Assembly: GCA_036787815.1 (NCBI GenBank)
Contig: DAIQOP010000097.1
Location: forward strand, 1-13,071
DNA length: 13,071 nt
Source of the DNA: DATBAK01 sp036787815
GTDB taxonomy: Bacteria > Actinomycetota > Acidimicrobiia > IMCC26256 > PALSA-610
Direction: 5' to 3'
Shown in pieces: positions 7,078 through 13,071 of the stretch; the first letter of the stretch is position 1; each line of letters begins with the position of its first letter. Below the pieces are notes generated by a model, which worked only from the letters and a program-made list of their open reading frames with translations, did no database searches and was not told the DNA's origin. A program made the position numbers and the translations under genes.

Positions 7078-7094
7078 GAGGGCGAACCCTACCG

Positions 7095-9323
7095 ATGGGG
7101 GCCCGTCACGGAGTCGGGAAGGTCGTGTGCGAAGCTGTCCGGGCCGTGAATCGGACCATCAAGCATCTCGCATTCTTCCTCGCGATCGTCGTGTTCGGTG
7201 GCGGCGCGCTGGCGGCGACCCTGGCCTTCGCCATTCCCGCGACCCGCGCGCTCACGTTCGGAACCACGAGCAACGGGGCGATCACGCCCGTGCTCCAGGC
7301 GCTCGAGCAGCGCTCGGTGATCCTCGATCGCGACGGCAACACGATGGCCACCCTCTACGCCACCGAGGATCGCGCGCCGGTCACCCTCAAGGACGTGTCG
7401 CCGGGCGTGATCGCCGCGGTCGTCTCGATCGAGGACCGCACGTTCTTCTCGCACCGCGGTGTCGACCCGAAGTCGATCCTGCGGGCGTTGTTCAAGGACG
7501 TGCATTCCGGGGTCGTGTCGCAGGGTGGCTCGACGATCACCCAGCAGCTCGTGAAGAACACGCTCATCGAGAACCCCAAGCGCGACCTGCAACGCAAGGT
7601 GCGCGAGGCGGTGCTCGCGATGCGGCTCGAGAAGATCTACACGAAGGACGAGATCCTCGAGCGCTACCTCAACACCGTCTACTTCGGCCGCGACGCATAC
7701 GGCATCCGCGCGGCGTCGGAGCGCTACTTCAACGAGCAGCCGATCAAGCTCACCATCCCGCAGGCCGCGATGCTCGCCGGCATGATCGCCGCGCCGTCGG
7801 GCTACGACCCGGTGCTGCATCCGGCAGCCGCGCACCACCGGCGTTACGAGGTGCTCCTCGCGATGCGCGAGACGGGTGTCATCGGAGATACCGCGGTGCG
7901 CGCGTTCAATCGCTATCCGCTCCCGACGCGGGCGTTCAACTCCGTCGCCACGATCGCGCCCACGAGCTACTTCGTCGCGACGGTGGTGCAGCGCCTCCTC
8001 GCCGACCCGCGCCTCGGGCCCGATCTGCCCACTCGGCGCAACCTCATCTACCACGGTGGCCTGCGGATCACGACCACCTACGACCGGGTGCTGCAGCGCG
8101 AGGCCGAGGACGCGGTGAAGACCGAGATCGCCAACGCGGCGAACCAACCGAACATCCCGGTCACCGGCGCGCTCGTCTCGATCGACAACTCCAACGGCGC
8201 GGTGCGTGCGATGGTGAGCGGCAGCGGCGACGCGAGCGGAGCCGGGTTCCTGAAGCAGCAGTTCAACTACGCGACGGGTGCGAACCGGCAGGTCGGCTCG
8301 TCGTTCAAGGTCTTCACCCTGGCGACCGCGCTCGAGAACGGGTATTCGCCGAACGACACGATCGACGGCTCGGCCGGGTGCACGATCCCTCCCGGGCTCA
8401 CGACCGACAACAAGCCCTACTCGCCCGGTGGTGAGGGCGGCGGTGTCATGACGTTGCGCACCGCGATCACGAACTCGATCAACTGCGCCTTCGTGCGGTT
8501 GATCGTCGCGCTCGGCGGCGACCCGAACCAGCTCAACGCCGCCGGCTACACGCGCGCGGCGGCGGGGCCGCAGAAGGTGATCGACGTCGCGCACGAGATG
8601 GGCGTCACGGCCCCGCTGCAACCGGTCACGTCGCTCACGCTGGGCACCGAAGGCATCTCCCCGCTCGACATGGCCTCCGCATACTCCACGCTCGCGAACG
8701 ACGGTGTGCACCGGCCGCCGATGTTCGTCACCAAGGTGCAGGGCCCCGACGGCAAGATCGTGTTCCAGGAACCGCTGTCGGGTCACGGCAAGCAGGTGAT
8801 GCCGGTGAACATCGCCCGCACGGAAACCGACATGCTCCAGGGCCCGGTGCGATCGGGCACCGCGTCGCGCACGCTCGGGAACTTCCCGCGTCCCGCGGCC
8901 GGCAAGACCGGCACCACCGACCGCAACGTCGACGCGTGGTTCGTCGGCTTCACCCCGCAGCTCACGACGGCGGTCTGGATGGGCGACCCCGCGGGCGACA
9001 CGATCTCGATGAACCCCTTCTTCAACGGCGGGCAGGTCTTCGGTGGCACGATCCCCGCGAGGATCTGGCGCAACTACATGGAGCTCGCCCTCGCGAACCT
9101 CCCGCCGCTCAACTTCACGCCGCCCGACCAGGGATTCTGGCCGTTCTCGCGCTACATCTCGATGACCGGACGCGGCACCGGCTCCCCGCCCACCACGACC
9201 ACGACGGTCCCGCCGACCACCACGACCGTCAAGCCGAAGCCGAAGCCGAAGCCGAAGACGACGACCACCACCAGCCCGAAGACCACCACCACGACCGCGC
9301 CGCATCCGCCGCCCACCACCTGA
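7095..9323 (+). CDS. Class A penicillin-binding protein (PBP1A/PonA-like)
   Basis: A bifunctional peptidoglycan synthase of 742 residues that polymerises lipid II and cross-links stem peptides at the outer membrane face. Order: one membrane helix (about 24-48); GT51 glycosyltransferase with SIEDRTFFSHRG (catalytic Glu113), QGGSTITQQLVKN (143-155), KVREAVLAMRLE and YLNTVYFGRDAYGI (191-204); then a penicillin-binding transpeptidase with SSFK (Ser402 nucleophile to Lys405), SIN (461-463) and KTGTT (604-608). All active-site motifs are intact. The C-terminus (from about residue 697) is a low-complexity tail of Thr, Pro and Lys runs, including KPKPKPKPK, probably lying in the wall. ATG 7095 has GAGGG 12 bases upstream. 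GTG 7146, giving MNRTIKHLAFFLAI, is a fair alternative and would leave more room for a promoter. It is the first gene of a compact operon: the next starts 12 bases after its stop. Confidence 0.93.
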   Translation: MGARHGVGKVVCEAVRAVNRTIKHLAFFLAIVVFGGGALAATLAFAIPATRALTFGTTSNGAITPVLQALEQRSVILDRDGNTMATLYATEDRAPVTLKDVSPGVIAAVVSIEDRTFFSHRGVDPKSILRALFKDVHSGVVSQGGSTITQQLVKNTLIENPKRDLQRKVREAVLAMRLEKIYTKDEILERYLNTVYFGRDAYGIRAASERYFNEQPIKLTIPQAAMLAGMIAAPSGYDPVLHPAAAHHRRYEVLLAMRETGVIGDTAVRAFNRYPLPTRAFNSVATIAPTSYFVATVVQRLLADPRLGPDLPTRRNLIYHGGLRITTTYDRVLQREAEDAVKTEIANAANQPNIPVTGALVSIDNSNGAVRAMVSGSGDASGAGFLKQQFNYATGANRQVGSSFKVFTLATALENGYSPNDTIDGSAGCTIPPGLTTDNKPYSPGGEGGGVMTLRTAITNSINCAFVRLIVALGGDPNQLNAAGYTRAAAGPQKVIDVAHEMGVTAPLQPVTSLTLGTEGISPLDMASAYSTLANDGVHRPPMFVTKVQGPDGKIVFQEPLSGHGKQVMPVNIARTETDMLQGPVRSGTASRTLGNFPRPAAGKTGTTDRNVDAWFVGFTPQLTTAVWMGDPAGDTISMNPFFNGGQVFGGTIPARIWRNYMELALANLPPLNFTPPDQGFWPFSRYISMTGRGTGSPPTTTTTVPPTTTTVKPKPKPKPKTTTTTSPKTTTTTAPHPPPTT

Positions 9324-9335
9324 ACCTGGAGGACC

Positions 9336-10061
9336 ATGACCCGTCCCGACCTCGCCGCGCTGCTGCGCGTGCAGGAGCGCGACACCGGCCTCGAGCGGCT
9401 CCGCTACCGGCGCAGCACGCTCCCGGAGCGCGAAGCGATCCGCGAGCGACGCGCGCTCGAGGGCGAGCTCGTGGCGCGCGCCGACACGACGCGTCGCGAC
9501 CGGGATGTGGCGCTCACCGAGGAGGGACGCCTCGACGGGGAGGCCCAACAGCTCACGCGCCGGGCCAAGGAGGTCGACGGCAAGCTCTACTCCGGCACGG
9601 TCTCGTCGCCCCGCGAGTTGCTCGACATGCAGGCCGACATCGACCAGCTCGACCGGCACCGCGCGGTGATCGAGGAGCAGGAGCTCGAGGTGATGGAGCG
9701 TCGCGAGTCGCTCGACACCGAGCTCGCGTCGCTCGAGGCCGAGCTCGTGGGGCTGCGAGCGGAGCTGGTCGAGCTCGAGACGACCCTCGCCGCGTCGGAA
9801 GCCGAGCTCGACGCGCAGATCGCGATCGAGGAGGCCGGGCGCGCCGAGGAGGCATCGGCCGTGAGCGCGACGCTCCTCGCCGACTTCGAGCGCATCCGGT
9901 CGCAGAACCACGGCGCGGGCGTCGCCCTGCTCGTCGGCGACACGTGCCAGGGCTGCCGGCTCTCGATCCCCGCGACCGAGGTCGACCGCATCCGCCACGA
10001 CCCCGAGGCCGGCATCGCCACCTGCGACAACTGCGGCGCCATCCTCGTGCCGTCTTCGTGA
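9336..10061 (+). CDS. Coiled-coil C4 zinc-ribbon protein (COG1579 type)
   Basis: 241 residues. Residues 5 to about 190 are charged, Glu/Arg/Leu-rich heptad sequence predicted to form a long helical coiled-coil hairpin. The C-terminus holds a zinc ribbon with CQGC (Cys204, Cys207) and CDNC (Cys230, Cys233), and the conserved GxxCxGCRLSIP stretch of this family. Related proteins occur widely in bacteria, and a structure is known from Helicobacter. A nucleic-acid or protein-assembly role has been proposed but is not settled. GGAGG (9328-9332) sits three bases before ATG 9336, confirming the start. In Mycobacterium the homologue adjoins a gene with an RNase HI domain fused to a CobC-type phosphatase. 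Here a histidine phosphatase lies two genes downstream, so part of that arrangement is kept. Probably cytoplasmic and co-transcribed with the PBP. Confidence 0.88.
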   Translation: MTRPDLAALLRVQERDTGLERLRYRRSTLPEREAIRERRALEGELVARADTTRRDRDVALTEEGRLDGEAQQLTRRAKEVDGKLYSGTVSSPRELLDMQADIDQLDRHRAVIEEQELEVMERRESLDTELASLEAELVGLRAELVELETTLAASEAELDAQIAIEEAGRAEEASAVSATLLADFERIRSQNHGAGVALLVGDTCQGCRLSIPATEVDRIRHDPEAGIATCDNCGAILVPSS

Positions 10062-10075
10062 GCGGTTGATCGAGC

Positions 10076-10558
10076 GTGCTCTTCTGGTACGCGGCCGGTT
10101 CGGTCTTCGCGGTCTGGAACGTCTTCCAGAGTGCGGGCCTCGACTTCCGTGCCGTCGCCGTCGGCGCCCTGCTCCCGCTGGTGGTCGACCTCGCGAACGG
10201 TCGTCAGGCGTACGGCCACACGCTGCTCGCGCCCGTCGTCGCGCTCGCGCTCGTCATGCTCGTGACCAGTGGCCGCGGTCGGCGCCTGTTGCGGCGCCGC
10301 GTGATCGGCCTGCCGATCGGCTGGTTCTGCGGGCTCGCGCTCTCGGGCGCGTTCGCATCGCAGCGCGTGTTCTGGTGGCCGGGGTTCGGCCGGAGCTTCG
10401 GCCACGTCGCGCTCGTCCCCGCACCGGCCTTCGTCGTGATCGAAGAGCTGCTCGGACTCTGGGCGACACGATGGATCTGGACGCGTTTCGGGCTTCGTGA
10501 TCGGGCGCGCCGACGCGAGCTCGTGCGCCGCGGCCGCCTCGCGCTGGTGTCGACGTGA
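10076..10558 (+). CDS. Unrecognised four- to five-helix membrane protein
   Basis: 160 residues from GTG 10076; the ribosome site is weak, so translation may be coupled to the zinc-ribbon gene that ends 15 bases before. I do not recognise a named family. Hydrophobic segments lie at about 3-15, 26-41, 49-65, 76-93 and 112-130, separated by Arg-rich turns (GRGRRLLRRR, 66-75) and followed by a strongly basic C-terminal tail (137-154). Asp38 (LLPLVVDLANGR) and His48 (YGHTLL) are polar residues within or beside helices. The pattern faintly recalls the YdjM-type membrane metal-dependent hydrolases, which have Asp and His at helix ends, but this is weak. VFWWPGFGRSFG (98-109) may be another conserved site. 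The stop overlaps the phosphatase start (GTGA), so it is part of the operon and may work with the phosphatase. Confidence 0.75.
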   Translation: MLFWYAAGSVFAVWNVFQSAGLDFRAVAVGALLPLVVDLANGRQAYGHTLLAPVVALALVMLVTSGRGRRLLRRRVIGLPIGWFCGLALSGAFASQRVFWWPGFGRSFGHVALVPAPAFVVIEELLGLWATRWIWTRFGLRDRARRRELVRRGRLALVST

Positions 10559-11163
10559 TCCTCTTCGTCCGCCACGGCCAGACGGCGGTGAACCGCGAGG
10601 GTCGCCTCCAGGGCCGGCTCGACCCGCCGCTCACCGACCTCGGTCTCGATCAGGCGCGCCTCGCGGCGAACGGGCTCGCCGATTGTGGCGCCACGCTCGT
10701 GCTCACGAGCCCGCTCCAGCGCGCCGCGGGCACCGCGGCGGAGATCGCCCGGGTGCTCGGTGTTCCGGTGGAGGTCGACGACCGGCTGGTGGAGCTCGAC
10801 TACGGCGACTGGGACGGGCGCAAGCTGGGTGAGGTGAGCCCCGCGGAGTGGGAGCAGTGGCGCCGTGACCCGTCGTTCGCGCCGCCGGGCGGCGAGAGCC
10901 TCGAAACGGTCGGCCGGCGCGTGGCCGAGTTCTGCACGGAGTGGTCGGGGCCGGAGCGCACCGTGGTCGCGGTGAGTCATGTGTCGCCGATCAAGGCCGC
11001 GGTCGTGTGGGCGCTCGGGGTCGCCGACGCGACCTCGTGGCGCATGCATCTCGACGTCGCCTCGATCACGCGCATCGGGTCGCGCGGCGGTGGCCCACCC
11101 TTCCTCGCCGGCTACAACGACACGTCCCACCTCCACCCGCGCGACGACCCACCCGCCGCCTGA
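10555..11163 (+). CDS. Histidine phosphatase (phosphoglycerate mutase-like)
   Basis: 202 residues, cytoplasmic, histidine phosphatase superfamily branch 1. The catalytic RHG motif is at residues 6-8 (His7 takes the phosphate), followed by GRLQGRLDPPLTDLG (16-30), SPLQRA with Arg56, ELDYGDWDG with the acid Glu80, and SHVSPI with the second His142. The active site is complete. Such enzymes range from the CobC alpha-ribazole phosphatase and glucosyl-3-phosphoglycerate phosphatase to general acid phosphatases, and the substrate cannot be told from sequence. In mycobacteria a related domain is fused to RNase HI beside the zinc-ribbon gene; here it stands alone with no RNase H. Start GTG 10555 overlaps the preceding stop by four bases, so translation is probably coupled. 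The residues after about 190 are a short Pro/Asp tail. It converges on bioB with a 28-base gap. Confidence 0.9.
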   Translation: MILFVRHGQTAVNREGRLQGRLDPPLTDLGLDQARLAANGLADCGATLVLTSPLQRAAGTAAEIARVLGVPVEVDDRLVELDYGDWDGRKLGEVSPAEWEQWRRDPSFAPPGGESLETVGRRVAEFCTEWSGPERTVVAVSHVSPIKAAVVWALGVADATSWRMHLDVASITRIGSRGGGPPFLAGYNDTSHLHPRDDPPAA

Positions 11164-11191
11164 GAACCGCGGTGGAGCTCCGTGCCGAACG

Positions 11192-12265
11192 TCAGCGGGC
11201 GCGACCGGGAGTAACCGTGACAGGGATGTTGCGGCGGGCGGGGAGCGAGGTGCTGCCGGTGGCGTCGACGATCACGCGGCCCTCGCCCGGCCCGTCGGCG
11301 ACCGGCATCCCGAGCGCCTCGAGCAGCGCGAGGTCGTCGGAGGCGGGGCGTCCCGAGGTGGTGAGGTAGTTGCCGACGATGAGCGCGTTGGCCCCGGCGA
11401 GCAAGCCGAGCGCCTGCAGCTCTCCGAGCACGCGCTCGCGGCCGCCGGCCAATCGCAACCAGGCGCCGGGGAGCACGAGGCGGAAGAGGGCGATCGCCTG
11501 GAGCGCCTCGCGGGGTGTGAGGGTCGTGGATCCCTCGAGTGGGGTGCCCGGACGCGGGTCCAGCAGGTTGATCGGGACCTCGCACGGCGCGAGCTCGGCG
11601 AGCTCGAACGCGAAGTCGATGCGCTGCGCGAGCGTCTCACCCATTCCGAGGATCCCACCGCAGCACAGCTCCATGCCCGCGTCGATGGCCCGGCGCGCGG
11701 TGGCGACCCGGTCGTCGTAGGAGTGCGTCGTGCAGATCGACGGGAAGACCTCGCGGCACGCTTCCAGGTTGTGGTTGTAGCGCCGCACACCCGCGTCGGC
11801 GAGTCGCGCGGCCTGCTCGTCGGTGAGGAGCCCGAGCGAGCACGCGACCTCGAGGCCGGTCTCGTCGCGTACCGATTGCACGGCGTCGATCACCTTGCGC
11901 AGGAGCCGCTCTTCGGGGCCACGGACGGCGACGACGATGCAGAACTGGGTCGCGCCGGCGTCGCGTGTCGCGTGGGCCGCGGCCAGCACCTCGCCCAGGT
12001 CGAGGAACGGGTAGACGTCGACCGAGGTGTCGAAGCGGACCGACTGGGAGCAGAAGGCGCAGTCTTCGGGGCACGCCCCGGACTTCGCGTTGATGAGGCT
12101 CTCGAGCTCGACCTCGGCGCCCATGTACTCGAGCCGGACCTTGTGCGCGAGGGCCACCAGCGAGGGCAGCTCGTCGAGCGGGAGCGCCGCGACGGCATCG
12201 ACCTCGGGCCGCGTGAGCGGGCGCCGTTCGTGGAGCAGAGCGTGTTCGGCGGTGGCGAGCGGCAT
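11192..12265 (-). CDS. bioB: Biotin synthase BioB
   Basis: A radical SAM enzyme that inserts sulfur into dethiobiotin, the last step of biotin synthesis. 357 residues against 346 in Escherichia coli. The SAM-cluster motif CPEDCAFC gives Cys65, Cys69 and Cys72. Residues matching the auxiliary-cluster ligands of the E. coli enzyme are also present: Cys109 (QFCIVVAVRG), Cys142 (ACSLGLL), Cys201 (ELCCGGILGMGE) and Arg271 (LRLAGGRE), so it should be a classical self-sacrificing BioB. YNHNLE (163-168) is the usual active-site motif. AAGGAG lies five bases upstream of ATG 12265 on the minus strand and fixes the start. No other bio genes are in the window, so it appears solitary. Upstream it is divergent from the membrane-anchored protein at 12366. 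Confidence 0.96.
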   Translation of the reverse strand: MPLATAEHALLHERRPLTRPEVDAVAALPLDELPSLVALAHKVRLEYMGAEVELESLINAKSGACPEDCAFCSQSVRFDTSVDVYPFLDLGEVLAAAHATRDAGATQFCIVVAVRGPEERLLRKVIDAVQSVRDETGLEVACSLGLLTDEQAARLADAGVRRYNHNLEACREVFPSICTTHSYDDRVATARRAIDAGMELCCGGILGMGETLAQRIDFAFELAELAPCEVPINLLDPRPGTPLEGSTTLTPREALQAIALFRLVLPGAWLRLAGGRERVLGELQALGLLAGANALIVGNYLTTSGRPASDDLALLEALGMPVADGPGEGRVIVDATGSTSLPARRNIPVTVTPGRAR

Positions 12266-12289
12266 CCGGTCTCCTTGGGTCCGGGCGGC

Positions 12290-12295
12290 ATCGTA
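12290..12295 (-). promoter_or_regulatory. Possible bioB -10 element
   Basis: TACGAT on the minus strand (12295-12290) matches the -10 consensus at four of six bases in a GC-rich 100-base divergent gap. It would start a transcript a few bases before the AAGGAG ribosome site of bioB. No convincing -35 or biotin-regulator palindrome was seen. In the other direction CACACT (12354-12359) lies six bases before GTG 12366 and could be a leaderless -10 for that gene; both are weak. Confidence 0.3.
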
Positions 12296-12365
12296 GAGGC
12301 CGGATCGGGGTCGCCTGCCATCCGCCCGTGGTCACGGTCGGCCCGGCGTCTGCCACACTCACGGC

Positions 12366-12992
12366 GTGGCGGTCGACGTATTCCGTCCCCAAGGTGCCGG
12401 TCGGGCCGTTCGTACGGCGTTCGTGCTCGGCGTGCTCATCGTGATCGCGCTCGTCGCGGCGGTCGGGGCCTTCCATCAATTCAGCGCGCTCGTCGGCAAC
12501 AACACCAAGGACGAGCTGAGCCGCTACCTCGACGACCACGCGTACTCACGGGTCCAGCCGAGCGGCGCCGGCTTCCGGGCCGACTTCCCGGTTCCACCGA
12601 CCCGCCAGTCGGAGCGCGTGGCCACCGGACGCGGGACGTTCACCGTGCCGCGCGACAGCGCGCTCGTCGACGACGAGGTCACCTTCGACGTCATCTGGTT
12701 CCAGCTGCCCGGTCCGACTCCGGCCACCGACCCGTACCTGCGCGACTTCATGAGCCTGCAGCTCCGCCAGCTCGCGGGCACCAAGCTCGGTGTGAGCGTC
12801 TCGCACAAGCTCGGCCACGCGACCTGGCGCGACTTCGTGTTCGTCAACGTCGACCAGCACGGCGTGAAGCACTACTACGACGAACGGATCATCGTCCACG
12901 GCGGGCGGGTGTGGGTGTTGAGGCTCGGTTCGCGCATCCGGCGCGACGAAGCCTTCCACGTGTTCGCAGGCACGTTCGCGTTCAAGAAGTAG
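12366..12992 (+). CDS. Single-pass membrane-anchored protein, function unknown
   Basis: 208 residues from GTG 12366. I do not recognise a named family. A short basic N-terminus (FRPQGAGRAVR) precedes one hydrophobic helix (about 17-36), so most of the protein should be outside the cell. The outer part begins with a polar linker and then reads FRADFPVPPTRQ (70-81), TFDVIWFQLPG (106-116), WRDFVFVNV (154-162), YYDERIIVHGGRVWVLRL (170-187) and FHVFAGTFAFKK (197-208). This order (an FPxxP strand, alternating strands, and a closing F-x-x-F-x-x-(S/T)F helix) resembles small alpha/beta domains of the PsbP/LpqN-like kind found in many exported actinobacterial proteins. The resemblance is by eye only. 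There are no cysteines. No good Shine-Dalgarno is present, suggesting a leaderless message. It is followed after 19 bases by a glycosyltransferase gene on the same strand, probably in one operon. Confidence 0.75.
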   Translation: MAVDVFRPQGAGRAVRTAFVLGVLIVIALVAAVGAFHQFSALVGNNTKDELSRYLDDHAYSRVQPSGAGFRADFPVPPTRQSERVATGRGTFTVPRDSALVDDEVTFDVIWFQLPGPTPATDPYLRDFMSLQLRQLAGTKLGVSVSHKLGHATWRDFVFVNVDQHGVKHYYDERIIVHGGRVWVLRLGSRIRRDEAFHVFAGTFAFKK

Positions 12993-13011
12993 CGGCGCAG
13001 GAGCGGCAGCT

Positions 13012-13071
13012 TTGCGCATTTCGATCATTGTTCCCGTATTGGACGAGGCGACGATGATCGTCGCCGCCCTC
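13012..13071 (+). CDS. Family 2 glycosyltransferase, N-terminal fragment
   Basis: Only the first 20 codons are in the window. Starting at TTG 13012 the translation is MRISIIVPVLDEATMIVAAL. This is the first beta strand and the start of helix one of a GT-A fold family 2 glycosyltransferase (pattern ISIIxPxxNE, here with Asp-Glu in place of Asn-Glu). AGGAG (12999-13003) lies eight bases upstream, which strongly supports the TTG start. The sequence is most like the short bacterial group known as TIGR04283, judged from these few residues. It lies 19 bases after the membrane-anchored protein gene and continues past the window edge. Confidence 0.75.
   Translation, partial: MRISIIVPVLDEATMIVAAL

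Noticed and set aside
7089..9998. Very long open frame on the minus strand opposite the PBP and zinc-ribbon genes
   Set aside because: It is Arg/Asp/Glu/His-rich and low in hydrophobic variety, typical of the antisense of GC-rich coding DNA. The + strand here carries intact PBP motifs and a zinc ribbon.
11174..11181. Palindrome GGAGCTCC between the phosphatase and bioB
   Set aside because: An eight-base palindrome without loop or extension is not enough to claim a terminator or operator.
10979..13057. Long plus-strand open frame running from the phosphatase to the window end
   Set aside because: It overlaps bioB and the anchored protein, both well supported, and its translation has no recognisable domain.
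1..13071. Mobile element, CRISPR or defence island
   Set aside because: No transposase, integrase, terminal inverted repeats, regularly spaced short repeats, nuclease pairs or toxin-antitoxin genes were seen; all genes are housekeeping or envelope in character and base composition looks uniform.

Overview
The window is very GC-rich, with strong G/C preference at third codon positions, GTG and TTG starts, and tightly packed or overlapping genes. It looks like the chromosome of a high-GC Actinomycetota. The repeat protein at the left edge (units of the form GYWLVASDGGIFAFGDA) is a kind I associate with Acidimicrobiia, so that class is my best guess; this is inference from sequence style, not a database match. 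I see no phage, transposon, plasmid, CRISPR or tRNA/rRNA signal. No stretch over about 130 bases lacks a gene.

Left part (1-4042, + strand): the 3' end of a secreted repeat protein, closed by a strong nested GC hairpin; a membrane O-acyltransferase (acyltransferase-3 fold) fused to an extracytoplasmic SGNH esterase-like domain; and, overlapping it by ATGA, a DegT/StrS-fold PLP protein in which the usual PLP lysine is a histidine. That replacement is the hallmark of sugar 3-dehydratases (ColD/E1 type) rather than aminotransferases. The pair suggests synthesis and O-acylation of a deoxysugar-containing surface glycan.

Middle part (4100-7077, - strand): a small secreted protein of unknown function, an LCP (LytR-CpsA-Psr) glycopolymer ligase with a LytR_C domain, and a six-helix DUF998-type membrane protein. 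A 9-bp hairpin separates the last two.

Right-middle part (7095-11163, + strand): an apparent four-gene operon with gaps of 12 and 14 bases and a GTGA overlap. It encodes a class A penicillin-binding protein with a Thr/Pro/Lys tail, a coiled-coil C4 zinc-ribbon protein (COG1579 type), an unrecognised membrane protein and a histidine phosphatase. Biotin synthase (bioB, - strand) converges on it.

Right edge (12366-13071, + strand): a single-pass membrane-anchored protein of unknown function and the first 20 codons of a family 2 glycosyltransferase.

The theme is the cell envelope: peptidoglycan polymerisation (PBP), attachment of glycopolymers to it (LCP), sugar modification (dehydratase, acyltransferase, GT2) and secreted proteins. 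I did not find a clearly new defence or mobile system. The most unusual items are the lysine-less DegT protein in an overlapping pair with an acyltransferase-SGNH fusion, the conserved-looking unknown membrane protein inside the zinc-ribbon/phosphatase operon, and the triple 12-bp repeat at the crowded divergent start of the PBP and DUF998 genes.
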